From positions 1,551,719-1,615,718 of the forward strand of contig NZ_KQ976354.1 in the NCBI RefSeq assembly GCF_000346485.2: 64,000 nt of DNA, in the 5' to 3' direction. Positions 45,010 to 53,589 of this stretch are shown here, one piece after another. A model generated the notes under the pieces. That model searched no databases and had not been told where the DNA came from. It saw nothing but the letters and a program-made list of their open reading frames with translations. Made by a program: the position numbers and the translations under genes. Source of the DNA: Scytonema hofmannii PCC 7110 (GTDB lineage Bacteria > Cyanobacteriota > Cyanobacteriia > Cyanobacteriales > Nostocaceae). How positions within the stretch are numbered: the first letter of the stretch is position 1; every line of letters starts with the position of its first letter.

Positions 45010-45740
45010 GACTTTTCCCCCAGAGAAATAGCTGGTGAGGTTAAACTCATCCGCAGAATACTTGCAATACGCTGGCTCCAGTATCTTGTTAAAGGAAATA
45101 AATCTGTAATGTAAATAATCGTCCCCAACCACAGTCCAACACGTACTAAGAAGAGTGTCAAGTTGAGAAATACTTCTATTCCTTTAGGTTGCGCCCCTGT
45201 CTCCGGATTATTAGCTGCCTTTGGTATCAGTCGTTGCAGCCAATAGCGCCATATAAAACCCAAAATTCTGTGGAGTGCGATCGCTCCCAATACAGATAAA
45301 CCTGCAAATAACAGCGCTCTCCAAAGATAACTTAACCTTCGTTCTTCTTGACCTTGCGAAATTGCTTCACTAATCTGTTGTACCCAAATTTGAGCCTGTT
45401 CTTGTTTACTTCTGCCTGTAGGAGTATCTTCTTGGGTTACTGTGAGCAAGTGACGACTGTTGACCCGAATCACAGGTAACTGATTACTTTCCACAATCTC
45501 CACCTTTACTGGTTCAGAGGAACGGACAGCCTGTCTTAAAATCACGTTGGCTTCAGTAGCGCGATTTTCGGCACTAAATTGTTCAGTTTCGCTGACTTCA
45601 AATAACCGACGACCATCCAATGTAAGAATAGACGTTGGTCGCTCTTGGGCTTGCACCAGCATATGACTTGTTGAAAAGCATACCAATGCGATCGTCAAGA
45701 CCATGATAGAGATGAAGGTAGTAATGCGAAAGCGACTCAT
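44886..45740 (-). pseudogene. MscS-type mechanosensitive channel, C-terminally truncated
   Basis: A 284-codon frame with a signal peptide (cleavage near MLVQAQE), a periplasmic region with PTSILTLDGRRLFEVSE and the conserved RVNSRHLLTVTQED, and membrane helices at about 140-160, 195-220 and 250-265 (INIIILISLFFGLVAIAG). The pore helix and the cytosolic MscS beta domain, which should follow, are missing. The frame runs antisense into the truncated pstS gene and stops. The two genes face each other and both lost their 3' ends at a junction near 44950-44990, so one deletion probably removed both tails. Confidence 0.7.
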
Positions 45741-45979
45741 AGACTAGAAACTCTTTCCTAAGTACTCTGGACAGTAAACGGTCGATTCTTCAGTATTTTT
45801 TACATCTCGTATATAAATAACAATATTAGTGTGAATTGCAAAAAATAGAATCTCCCTAAAGACATTGATATACATTGCTCGGAGACAAACTGCTTATCAA
45901 TTAATTGTTTAATTTTGAGCGGCTTCTATCTAGTTGTACTGATAAGGCAACTAAATGAAGTCGATTTTTTCTCTTGCAG

Positions 45980-45998
45980 TCACTTTTTCTTCACATTT
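45980..45998 (+). promoter_or_regulatory. Direct-repeat motif TCAC-N7-TCACATTT, copy A
   Basis: TCACTTTTTCTTCACATTT, with CATTAG 18 bases further. It lies 217 bp upstream of the SDR gene. The following 100 bp (CAAAAGTGGGAATGACCAAA, then CACAGTGACAACAG) resemble the region after copy B, and an ACCTCCAT ... ATGGAGGT stem is in the predicted leader. Confidence 0.65.
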
Positions 45999-46214
45999 GT
46001 TACCAATACTGAAAACCATTAGGGCAAAGTTGCTCAACTGTGCCGTCAAAAGTGGGAATGACCAAATCACCTTTTTGCTGTCACAGTGACAACAGTTCAT
46101 TTTTTCCTGACCTCCATATTTTTAAGCTTTCTTCAAGCAATCAATGGAGGTTAAGGATTTTTGATCGATTGCGTCTTTACGTGTAGCTAGCTAAATAAAG
46201 GAGACATAATTGTG

Positions 46215-47021
46215 ATGAAAGGTTTAAAAGGCAAAAATGTATTAGTGACAGGTGCGAGTTCGGGGATTGGGCAAGCAATTGCAGTGAGATTTGCTCAAGA
46301 AGGGGCAAATGTTGCCATAAATTACCGCAAAAGCCCTGAAGATGCTCAGGACACAGAAGAAATGATAGAAAGGGCTTGTGGAGAGATTCAAGGGTGTGGA
46401 GTTGAAAATATTTTAGTTCAAGCTGATGTCTCTAAAGAAGAGGATGTCGTCAACATGGTAGGTACTGTTGTGGAGAAATTTGGCAGTTTGGATATTTTGA
46501 TTAACAATGCAGGGATTCAAATTGAAGGAGCAGCCCATGAAATTAAAATTGAAGAGTTTGACCGAGTCTTTGCTGTAAATCTCAGAGGTGCCTACATATG
46601 CGCCCGTGAAGCGCTCAAGCATTTTCTTTCACGCAACGGTGGTGGTGTCATTATTAATATATCGAGTGTTCATGAAATCATCCCCAAACCAAAATATGTT
46701 GGATATTCCGTAAGTAAAGGGGGTATGGAAAACTTAACACGTTCCTTAGCTTTGGAATATGCAGATAAAAATATTCGGGTGAATGCAATTGCGCCAGGTG
46801 CAACCATCACACCAATTAATAGATCGTGGATTAACGATCCAGAAGCAAAAGCGGCAGTTGAACAAAAGATTCCTATGGGTCGTGCGGGAACTTCAGAAGA
46901 AATGGCAGCATCTGTAGCTTTTTTAGCATCAGATGAAGCTGCTTATATAACTGGGCAGACCTTATTTATTGATGGAGGATTGACCCTTTACCCCAGCTTC
47001 AGAGAAAATTGGTCGTCATAA
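46215..47021 (+). CDS. SDR-family oxidoreductase (glucose 1-dehydrogenase-like)
   Basis: Cytosolic NAD(P)-dependent short-chain dehydrogenase. The 268-residue protein has the classic nucleotide-binding VLVTGASSGIGQAIAVRFAQ, then the NNAG motif (ILINNAGIQIEG), the catalytic Ser-Tyr-Lys in INISSVHE ... YVGYSVSKGGMENL, and the C-terminal FLASDEAAYITGQTLFIDGG. It resembles glucose/ribitol dehydrogenases often induced by osmotic or general stress. The ATG at 46215 is preferred over a GTG one codon earlier; GGAGAC lies about ten bases upstream. A direct-repeat motif is in its promoter region. It lies 43 bp ahead of a YvlD-type gene and may be co-transcribed with it. Confidence 0.9.
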   Translation: MKGLKGKNVLVTGASSGIGQAIAVRFAQEGANVAINYRKSPEDAQDTEEMIERACGEIQGCGVENILVQADVSKEEDVVNMVGTVVEKFGSLDILINNAGIQIEGAAHEIKIEEFDRVFAVNLRGAYICAREALKHFLSRNGGGVIINISSVHEIIPKPKYVGYSVSKGGMENLTRSLALEYADKNIRVNAIAPGATITPINRSWINDPEAKAAVEQKIPMGRAGTSEEMAASVAFLASDEAAYITGQTLFIDGGLTLYPSFRENWSS

Positions 47022-47064
47022 GAAAACTGACAATGTTTGAACTAGAAAAATTGCTAATCGCTAT

Positions 47065-47418
47065 ATGTTAATACTGAATTTCTTACTGACTTGGTTAGTT
47101 GCTACTGCATCGCTGTTAATTACAGCTTATATCATACCGGGCTTTGAGTTTGATTCTTTTAATACCGCTATAGTTGCTGCCCTAACTTTAGGACTAGTCA
47201 ATGCATTTGTTCGACCTATTTTTTTCATTTTAACCCTTCCTCTAACCATTTTAACGTTAGGCCTATTTCTATTTATCGTTAATGCGCTAATGCTTTGGTT
47301 AGTAGGAGGTCTCGTTCCTGGTTTTCTAGTTGCTGGTTTTGTACCTGCTTTGTTAGGTTCAATAGTTCTGACTGTTGTTTCTACAGTGTTAGAACTAGTC
47401 GTCAAAAATGCTACTTAA
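47065..47418 (+). CDS. YvlD/phage-holin-IV-type small membrane protein, copy 1
   Basis: A 117-residue inner-membrane protein with four hydrophobic helices. It shows the family pattern FLLTWLVATASLLITAYIIP then GFEFDSFNTAIVAALTLGLV followed by NAFVRPIFFILTLPLTILTL, including the NxxxRPxxxxLTLPLTxLTLG signature of the DUF360/YvlD family. Members are associated with envelope stress in bacteria; no biochemical function is firm. It lies 43 bp after the SDR gene on the same strand. A second member of the same family is at 49675-50022. No terminator is seen before 47444. Confidence 0.85.
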   Translation: MLILNFLLTWLVATASLLITAYIIPGFEFDSFNTAIVAALTLGLVNAFVRPIFFILTLPLTILTLGLFLFIVNALMLWLVGGLVPGFLVAGFVPALLGSIVLTVVSTVLELVVKNAT

Positions 47419-47443
47419 AGTTTTTTGTTTTTCTGCAGCAACG

Positions 47444-47462
47444 TCACTTTCTCTTCACATTT
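47444..47462 (+). promoter_or_regulatory. Direct-repeat motif TCAC-N7-TCACATTT, copy B (orphan)
   Basis: TCACTTTCTCTTCACATTT followed at 18 bases by CATAGC. The downstream region (AAAAGTGAATAGTTAATTCA at about 47513) matches the region after copy A. No protein gene follows within 800 bp, but a terminator lies at 47574-47606. Confidence 0.6.
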
Positions 47463-47573
47463 ATTGCTTATGTTAAAAATCATAGCAGGACAGCTTGAGT
47501 ACCTCTGGAACAAAAAGTGAATAGTTAATTCACTTTTGTTGTAACAGTTGATATCCTCCACGACACCTATATT

Positions 47574-47606
47574 CCCGTATATGTTTCGGGAGTACGGGTC
47601 TTTTTT
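47574..47606 (+). terminator. Rho-independent-type terminator
   Basis: CCCGTA ... TACGGG stem followed by TCTTTTTTAT. Only about 110 bases after motif copy B, so it could end a short RNA made from that promoter, or the SDR-YvlD transcript. Confidence 0.5.
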
Positions 47607-48254
47607 ATAATTCTTAGTTATTATACAAGTTCAGCTAATTTAGCAACCCTAAATCACTTTCAAGAAACAGGGAGTGGGGAGTTGGGAGTGGGGAGTGGGG
47701 GAAAGAGTGTTTCTTTCATTCGTAGCGGGTGGTGCGCCACCCGTGGGGCTGCTCTTAAGAAACATGGGGAGATGGGGAGATGGGGGAAAGAGTGTTTCTT
47801 TATTGGGCAGCATGATGATAGAACTATTAATCATCTCTTGCACCCTTGTCCACGCTGCCGATACCGATCCTTGAAAATTCATCGCACCTTTTTATTATGG
47901 ATATTGCTACAAGTAATATTAAGGAAAATCTCAAAAACAACCTCTATCTAAAGTCATTATATTTTAGATTTAGAACTCCTATAGCAATCCGTGTAGGAGT
48001 TACAAACAGTTAGATCCCTGACTTCTTGGAGAAGTCGGGGATCTGGATCGCTGAGTGTTTACAAATCAGATAGGATTGCTATATTCATAATAAATATATT
48101 GCTTTAGCTAGATGAAAAAAATGCTAAAATCTAGAAATGTTAAACAACACATAGCAAAAAGTTTAGTGCCGTTTGCATATTTGCTGAATTTTTAGCTATA
48201 ATTTCCCTTTGTATAGCCAATTTAATCTACATCATCAACTTTTTCTTCCCGTTT
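47607..48254. other. Repeat-rich intergenic region
   Basis: Contains degenerate short tandem G-rich repeats (GGGGAGTTGGGAGTGGGGAG at about 47672-47701 and GGGGAGATGGGGAGATGGGG at about 47765) and a GGTGGTGCGCCACCCGTGGG palindrome at about 47730. A MITE with TATAGCAATCC ends is at 47980-48083. I see no real gene; short frames here read through the repeats. Confidence 0.5.
47980..48083. repeat. 104-bp MITE-like element with TATAGCAATCC ends, containing a GATCCCCGACTTCT hairpin
   Basis: TATAGCAATCC at 47980-47990 is repeated inverted at 48073-48083. The centre is the hairpin GATCCCTGACTTCT ... AGAAGTCGGGGATC (48013-48043), the family also seen at 9373 and 18940. A single half end (TATAGCAATCCTAAATGATT) occurs at about 50035. 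Confidence 0.65.
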
Positions 48255-48266
48255 TTGGGAAAAAAT

Positions 48267-49304
48267 ATGTTACAGCTGATTCTTGTTGTAATTTTTGTGA
48301 TTAGCGGTTCGGCGCTTTGTTCTAGCGTAGAAACGGCGCTATTCTCTGTATCTACTTTAAAAGTACGCCAATTAGCTCAATCACACAACCCTTCGGCAGT
48401 GGCACTTTTGGCGATTCGTGAAAATATGAATCGACCGATAGCCACCATTGTGATACTCAACAACATCTTTAACATCATTGGTAGTATCCTGACAGCGAAT
48501 ATTGCCGCTCAAGTCTTAGGAGATATTTGGCTGGGTGTATTTTCAGGGGTATTGACCTTCTTGATTATTATCTTTGGTGAAATCATCCCAAAGACAATTG
48601 GAGAACGCTATGCAGAACAATTAGCTGTAGTTGCAGCTTTACCTGTTACCGGGCTTTCCATTGTCTTCACACCTCTAGTTTGGATTCTCGAAACCGTTAC
48701 TGCACCCTTCACTAAAGGTAAGAAACGACCGACAACGAATGAGGCTGAAATCAAGTTATTAGCAAGTATCGGTCAACAAGAGGGGATGATTCAAAGGGAT
48801 GAAGCAGAAATGATCCAACGGGTGTTTCGATTGAACGATTTAACAGCATCTGATATAATGACACCCCGAGTCATACTGACACACATACGTGGAAATATGA
48901 CTCTTGCTGAGGCAAAAACGGACATCATCGCTTCACAACATACCCGAATTATTGTGGTTGATGACTCTATCGATGAAGTTATTGGATTTGCTTTAAAGCA
49001 GACTTTGCTAACAGCAATGGTAGAGGGGAAAAATCATCAAACAATTGCTGAACTGTCCCGCAAAGTTCGCTTTGTGCCTGAAACAATTAAAGCAGACAAA
49101 CTTCTGAAAGGTTTTATAGACGCTCACGAACATCTAGCAGTGGTAGTGGATGAATACGGAAATGTTGCTGGTGTCGTTACCTTAGAAGATGTGCTAGAGG
49201 TGATCACGGGTGAAATCGTAGACGAGACTGATAAAACTGTGGATATGCGAGAGATCGCAAGGAAGAAGCGAGAAAGAATGCTGGAATCTATGGGCATCAA
49301 ATAG
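48267..49304 (+). CDS. CNNM/HlyC-CorC-type membrane protein with CBS domains
   Basis: Divalent-cation or regulatory transporter of the CNNM/hemolysin family. The roughly 345-residue protein has a DUF21 transmembrane part (about 1-165; SALCSSVETALFSVSTLKVR, GEIIPKTIGERYAEQLA), an acidic helix QQEGMIQRDEAEMIQRVFRL, then DIMTPRVILTHI and paired CBS domains ending VVDEYGNVAGVVTLEDVLEV. The usual C-terminal CorC_HlyC domain is absent, so it belongs to the short form. I start at ATG 48267; an in-frame TTG at 48255 exists. It stands alone between repeat-rich gaps, in a region rich in ion-transport genes. Confidence 0.88.
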   Translation: MLQLILVVIFVISGSALCSSVETALFSVSTLKVRQLAQSHNPSAVALLAIRENMNRPIATIVILNNIFNIIGSILTANIAAQVLGDIWLGVFSGVLTFLIIIFGEIIPKTIGERYAEQLAVVAALPVTGLSIVFTPLVWILETVTAPFTKGKKRPTTNEAEIKLLASIGQQEGMIQRDEAEMIQRVFRLNDLTASDIMTPRVILTHIRGNMTLAEAKTDIIASQHTRIIVVDDSIDEVIGFALKQTLLTAMVEGKNHQTIAELSRKVRFVPETIKADKLLKGFIDAHEHLAVVVDEYGNVAGVVTLEDVLEVITGEIVDETDKTVDMREIARKKRERMLESMGIK

Positions 49305-49515
49305 CTGTTTTTATTTTTTAAATCATGAAAACAAAATCATATATTAAAACTCAAGTTCGACACAATCTTTGGCTTGAAAGATTTACGTTTCAAACTGTCC
49401 AAAATCTTCTGGGGAAATACCTATACTGCAGTCTTGAATTTGGAAAAAAATCTCGTCGCTGTATCATAATATGAGTGATAAAAAACAGTAATTAATTCTT
49501 ACTTCTTTGTTACCG

Positions 49516-49534
49516 TCACATTCTATTCACATTT
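49516..49534 (+). promoter_or_regulatory. Direct-repeat motif TCAC-N7-TCACATTT, copy C
   Basis: TCACATTCTATTCACATTT, with TATAGA 15 bases downstream as a possible -10. It lies 141 bp before the second YvlD-type gene. A hairpin at 49582-49610 lies between motif and gene. Confidence 0.6.
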
Positions 49535-49581
49535 ATCCTCAATTCTAGATATAGAAGATCCTTTCATACTTATCCTGAGTT

Positions 49582-49610
49582 AAAAGCCCAAATTCCTCAA
49601 TTTGGCTTTT
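49582..49610 (+). terminator. Hairpin, terminator- or attenuator-like
   Basis: AAAAGCCCAAATT ... AATTTGGCTTTT followed by GACTCTTTAT. It lies after motif copy C and before the YvlD-type gene, so it may act as a leader attenuator rather than a true end. Confidence 0.4.
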
Positions 49611-49674
49611 GACTCTTTATAGCCTTTAATGTGTAGTAGATATAAAATCCTCTGAAGGATAGGGAGCGTTGATT

Positions 49675-50022
49675 ATGGCTGGAATCGTTTGGACTTGGTT
49701 AGTGACTGCTGTCAGTTTTTTGATTATTTCTAGATTACCAATTGGAGTTGAGGTTGATAGCTTTGGTAAGGCACTAATTGCTGCTGCTGTTTTCGGAATT
49801 TTGAATGCCATTCTGGGTCCGATTTTGACCTTTTTTACCTTTCCTTTTATCATCCTTACGTTGGGTTTATTCTTCTTTATCCTGAATGCGATCATCTTTG
49901 GATTGGCGGCTTACCTAGTTCCTGGTTTTCGATTAAGATGGGGTATATGGAGTGCTTTGCTTGGTTCATTCTCTTTAGCAATTATCAATTCCTTATTGAG
50001 ACTTATAGCGCCGATGACCTAA
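49675..50022 (+). CDS. YvlD/phage-holin-IV-type small membrane protein, copy 2
   Basis: A 115-residue, four-helix inner-membrane protein. Pattern: TWLVTAVSFLIISRLPIGVE, then VDSFGKALIAAAVFGILNAI followed by LGPILTFFTFPFIILTLGLF, clearly paralogous to the product of 47065-47418 though diverged. I chose ATG 49675, which has GGGAG eight to nine bases upstream; a TTG at 49669 is unlikely. It is preceded by motif copy C, so both family members lie beside the same regulatory sequence type. Function likely in envelope or stress response, inferred from family and neighbours. Confidence 0.85.
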   Translation: MAGIVWTWLVTAVSFLIISRLPIGVEVDSFGKALIAAAVFGILNAILGPILTFFTFPFIILTLGLFFFILNAIIFGLAAYLVPGFRLRWGIWSALLGSFSLAIINSLLRLIAPMT

Positions 50023-50205
50023 TCAATCATTGATATAGCAATCCTAAATGATTCATGAAAAATCCATTTTAGGAAGTAAAGCGTCAGCACCCTGCACTAA
50101 AGTAGTAGGGCTTCATGCCCCAAATTTTAGTTAGCTGACCAGTCTAAGTTCTTAACTGAACTACGTTTAGAGCAAGTGCTAAAGTTCATTCACACCTACG
50201 AATGT

Positions 50206-50403
50206 ATGAAAAGGATAGGTCTAAAAGAAGCTGGATTCCTCCTTATTGGACTGGGAATTATTGGACTGCTGATTATTTACCCTATTCAACTTTGGTCTGA
50301 CCTACTTGATACATGGCCGCGATGGCCATTTATTTCACTTATTATTGTAGGAATTTCTACTTTAACTGTTGGTATACTAAAGGACTATTTAGACAGTAAG
50401 TAG
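50206..50403 (+). CDS. Small two-helix membrane protein
   Basis: About 65 residues with two hydrophobic helices (EAGFLLIGLGIIGLLIIYPI; WPFISLIIVGISTLTVGILK) separated by a Trp/Pro-containing loop, ending in a charged tail. No family recognised. The ATG at 50206 (MKRIGLKEAG) has a basic N-terminus; an upstream GTG at 50176 is possible. It may belong with the small YvlD-type genes nearby. Confidence 0.4.
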   Translation: MKRIGLKEAGFLLIGLGIIGLLIIYPIQLWSDLLDTWPRWPFISLIIVGISTLTVGILKDYLDSK

Positions 50404-50483
50404 GGTTGAAAAACCAATAGAGCAATGGCATTTATTTCGGCAGTGTGACGAAGTAAAAATTTTGGCTAATAACAAGTATATTT

Positions 50484-50708
50484 ATGACTGGCATACTCTT
50501 ATTCATTATTGGTCTAGGGATTTGTTTTTTAGGTTTAAGAACTAAAGATGAAATTAATCGCATAGCAGCCTTGGTAGCTGGAGCGATCGCTCTAGTTTGG
50601 GGATTTGCTCTCACTCCCTTATCATTCCAATTGCTCATTGAAATTGTCTCAGTGTTTGCAGCTTTTTTGGTTTGTATGCGTTGTTTAGGTTGTGGTTCAT
50701 CACGTTAA
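50484..50708 (+). CDS. Small membrane protein, unknown
   Basis: Seventy-four residues with two to three hydrophobic helices (MTGILLFIIGLGICFLGLRT; AALVAGAIALVWGFALTPLS) and a Cys-rich end (CMRCLGCGSSR). The C-terminal CxxCxxC could bind a metal but is short. No family recognised. It follows the other small membrane gene by 80 bp on the same strand. A core fragment of the CATCTTGTGG repeat family lies just downstream (about 50712-50752). Confidence 0.45.
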   Translation: MTGILLFIIGLGICFLGLRTKDEINRIAALVAGAIALVWGFALTPLSFQLLIEIVSVFAAFLVCMRCLGCGSSR

Positions 50709-50802
50709 GTATTATCCCATCTTGTGGAACAGGCGAGATGCCCGCCACACAATTCAATTACAAATGTATTACAATCAATTGAGAACTGCTATACAAGAAA
50801 AC

Positions 50803-51408
50803 TTATTTAATTTGGTAACGCACTAAGTGACTGATATCTCTACGAGATAGCCCTAGTTCTTGTGCAATCATCGCTTCTATCATGTTGACTTCAGTTATGG
50901 GAAATTCAAATTCTAATTTAGTGAGTAGATCGCTAGCAGTCATAACTTTAACAAAACTAACTCCTCGCTCCTTATGAATTTCAGCCTTAATGATTTGCAC
51001 GTTGATAGGAATATCCATCATAATTACTTTATTATTTTTTGATTTTCCTTCTTTAGCAAATAAGTCTAATTGTTGCAAAAGTACAACTTCTTGTAAATTT
51101 GAAGGTATATTGGGTATTTGAAACTCTATTCTTTTTAATACGGGATTGGCCACTTGAGTTTCCACTTTAAGTAAACCCACATCTTGCTCTATATCAATTA
51201 TATTCACTGCCAAATTCAGCTTTAAATAAACATATAATTGTGTATCTGCTTGTAACTTGTCTAGCGTGCTATAAGGACTACTTAAGATTTTTCTTGTGAG
51301 AATTCCCCCCACCATCCAAAAGGTTACTCCTAACAGGAAAAAAGGAAGTATTAAAAGGAGAGTTTGAATTCTTCTAAAACGCAGGATTTGTAAAATGTAT
51401 TCTGGCAT
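50803..51408 (-). CDS. Membrane-anchored protein, unknown
   Basis: A 201-residue protein with one N-terminal membrane helix (about 17-37, LLLILPFFLLGVTFWMVGGI) and a beta-rich periplasmic or cytosolic remainder (LYVYLKLNLAVNIIDIEQDV, LKVETQVANPVLKRIEFQIP). No catalytic motif is seen and I do not recognise a family. It is divergent from the response regulator gene with about 230 bp between them. Its neighbours suggest an envelope role, but this is positional only. Confidence 0.55.
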   Translation of the reverse strand: MPEYILQILRFRRIQTLLLILPFFLLGVTFWMVGGILTRKILSSPYSTLDKLQADTQLYVYLKLNLAVNIIDIEQDVGLLKVETQVANPVLKRIEFQIPNIPSNLQEVVLLQQLDLFAKEGKSKNNKVIMMDIPINVQIIKAEIHKERGVSFVKVMTASDLLTKLEFEFPITEVNMIEAMIAQELGLSRRDISHLVRYQIK

Positions 51409-51642
51409 ATTTGGAACTCTTAATTGAATAAAAGTTGCTAAAAAATGATGTTAATTTCCTCAAAAATTGAGCTTAATAAGTAGTTTAAAATAAAAAAATA
51501 TAAGAACCCAAATCTTATGATATTTACAATATATTAAGGTCATCTTTATGGGAATTGGTATGACTTTTGGGGGACGTAAAATGTCTAAAAATTTATTACC
51601 TTAAGTAGAGTGGAATTCAGAAACTTTTCACAGGCTCAACAT

Positions 51643-52311
51643 ATGCGGATCTTAATTGTAGAAGATGACTCCGAACAATTGGAACCATTACAGGGTATAC
51701 TGTCGGAAGCAGGATATATTGTGGATGGAGTTGAAGATGGGGAAACTGCACAATGGCTGTTGTCCCAAAAGCAGTACGATCTACTAATCATAGATTGGAT
51801 GTTACCATCAATCAGTGGTTTAAGTTTGTGCCGCCAGTATCGTCAAGCAGGTAAAACCGCACCTGTACTGATGCTAACTGCTAAGGATACCACTTTAGAT
51901 AAAGTAACAGGTTTAGATGCGGGTGCAGATGATTATTTGGTTAAACCAGCAGATCTTGTGGAACTTCTGGCGCGGGTACGTGCATTGAGCAGGCGATCGC
52001 CTCAATGGCTCGGAGACAGCCTCCAAGTAGGAGATTTGCAACTGCACTTAACTCGGTTAACACTAGAACGGGGTCAAACAACTGTAGAATTATCACCTCG
52101 CGAGGCTCAACTGCTAGAATATTTGATGCGTCACCCCAATCAGGTTTTAACCCGCACTCAAATTGAAGAAGCATTATGGGAATGGGGAATGGAACCTGAA
52201 AGCAATGCTCTGACTGTACTTGTTCGCAAATTGCGCCATCGCATGCAGCTAGTGGGTGCAGCAGACTGGATTAAAACTATCTATGGTATGGGTTATAGCT
52301 TGAAACCGTAA
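51643..52311 (+). CDS. OmpR-family two-component response regulator
   Basis: DNA-binding response regulator. Receiver domain 1-120: MRILIVEDDSEQLEPLQGIL with the acidic pocket, phospho-acceptor Asp in YDLLIIDWMLP (about residue 51), and the conserved Lys in ADDYLVKPADL. Winged-helix output domain about 130-222: VELSPREAQLLEYLMRHPNQ and ESNALTVLVRKLRHRM. It resembles the RppA/ManR/NrsR branch of cyanobacteria. I chose the ATG at 51643, which opens directly on the receiver; GTG 51610 adds eleven residues. Its stop overlaps the kinase start (TAATG). OmpR-type regulators bind direct repeats with 10-11 bp period, matching the motif found six times around here. Confidence 0.92.
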   Translation: MRILIVEDDSEQLEPLQGILSEAGYIVDGVEDGETAQWLLSQKQYDLLIIDWMLPSISGLSLCRQYRQAGKTAPVLMLTAKDTTLDKVTGLDAGADDYLVKPADLVELLARVRALSRRSPQWLGDSLQVGDLQLHLTRLTLERGQTTVELSPREAQLLEYLMRHPNQVLTRTQIEEALWEWGMEPESNALTVLVRKLRHRMQLVGAADWIKTIYGMGYSLKP

Positions 52312-53582
52312 TGTTCAACCGCAGCCGTTGCAATCTTGCTTGTTGGTTCACCATAACGATGGGTGGTATTTTGGTTGCGTTTGCAGCAGTGGTTTACTAC
52401 TTGGAAGTCATTGAGTCTTTAGAAGAACTGGATCGATTGCTCTACACAAAAACGAGGGTAATGGCTGCAAGTGTAAAATATGAGCTTCACAACGGTTACA
52501 GAGAGGTAGACTTAGAGAATGTGCCGCTTTTGGGGACTAATACACAGCCACCCCTTGACAACCAACTCGTGTATGCACGTTGGTATAATGCCCAAAAGCA
52601 ACTCGTACAATTTTTTGGTGCAACTCCTGGGGAGCAACTTGCAACCACAAATGGCTTTGACACCATCAAATTCAGTTACAATCGCGTGTGGTTGCGTCAA
52701 GTCACATTGCCTGTATACCAAAACAATGCCTTAATTGGTTATTTGCAAGTAGCAATGCCACTGACTTCTATTGAAAATGATTTAGCTAACTTCAGGCTGA
52801 TTTTGTCGATTTCAGTACCGACAACTTTAGGTATCATCGCCTTTGCTGGTTGGTTTTTAGGTGGACAAGCAATGCAACCAATTCGTGAAAGCTACTCCCA
52901 ACTACAGCGCTTCACAGCTGATGCTTCTCATGAATTGCGATCGCCTTTAGCTGCGATGATGAGCAATGCTCAATTTGGTTTACTCTCAACATCGAAAGAT
53001 CCATCTCAACAACATCAGCGATTTCAAAAGATTGTTGATATTGCTAAGTCCATGAGTCTTTTAGTAGATAATTTGCTCTTTTTGGCACGACATCAAGATC
53101 GAATTCCTGCTGAGATGTTAGATGAAGTTGATTTGAAGATTCTTTTAAAAAAGCTAGTTGATGATTGTGCAAAACAAGAAACCGCACAACATATCAGTTT
53201 ATCTTGTGAATTCCCTTCTGAGAGCATAACCGTGCAAGCTGAAAAAGATTTACTGCCAATTGCAGTTATGAATCTTTTAAGTAATGCATGCAAATATACT
53301 CCTTCTGGAGGAAAAGTTAAGTTGCGGCTGTTTACCCAATCACGCCAAGCAGTTATTCAAGTAGCAGACAATGGTGTTGGAATTCCTGAAACTGATTTAC
53401 CCCATATTTTTGAGAGATTTTATCGAGTCGATAAAAAGCGATCGCGCAAAACAGGCGGGTTTGGTTTGGGGTTAGCTATAGCCCAACAAATAGTCCAAGT
53501 ACACGGTGGTAAAATTAACGTTAAAAGTGTTGTTGGACAAGGGACAACTTTTCAAATTGTTCTGCCAATAACTAAAGTATAA
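52311..53582 (+). CDS. Sensor histidine kinase partner
   Basis: Membrane-bound sensor kinase for the preceding regulator. A 423-residue protein: membrane helix about 10-32, periplasmic sensor region about 33-165, second helix about 166-188, then HisKA with the phospho-acceptor His in FTADASHELRSPLAAMM (about residue 209). The ATPase domain has N box NLLSNACKYTPSGGKV, G1 DNGVGIPETDLPHIFERFYR and G2 GGFGLGLAIAQQI. All catalytic motifs are intact. Overlapping stop/start with the regulator gene indicates one transcript. The signal is unknown; the RppB/ManS-type kinases it resembles respond to metals or redox state. Confidence 0.92.
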   Translation: MFNRSRCNLACWFTITMGGILVAFAAVVYYLEVIESLEELDRLLYTKTRVMAASVKYELHNGYREVDLENVPLLGTNTQPPLDNQLVYARWYNAQKQLVQFFGATPGEQLATTNGFDTIKFSYNRVWLRQVTLPVYQNNALIGYLQVAMPLTSIENDLANFRLILSISVPTTLGIIAFAGWFLGGQAMQPIRESYSQLQRFTADASHELRSPLAAMMSNAQFGLLSTSKDPSQQHQRFQKIVDIAKSMSLLVDNLLFLARHQDRIPAEMLDEVDLKILLKKLVDDCAKQETAQHISLSCEFPSESITVQAEKDLLPIAVMNLLSNACKYTPSGGKVKLRLFTQSRQAVIQVADNGVGIPETDLPHIFERFYRVDKKRSRKTGGFGLGLAIAQQIVQVHGGKINVKSVVGQGTTFQIVLPITKV

Positions 53583-53589
53583 AGTTTTG

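Noticed and set aside
46000-46110. PhoB box or HLR1 site as the explanation of the direct repeats
   Set aside because: HLR1 is two TTACA-type octamers two bases apart and cyanobacterial Pho boxes are CTTAACC-type repeats. TCAC-N7-TCACATTT fits neither.
47649-47951. Overlapping frames of 66-89 codons
   Set aside because: They run through G-rich tandem repeats and a repeat palindrome in both directions, which is not gene-like.
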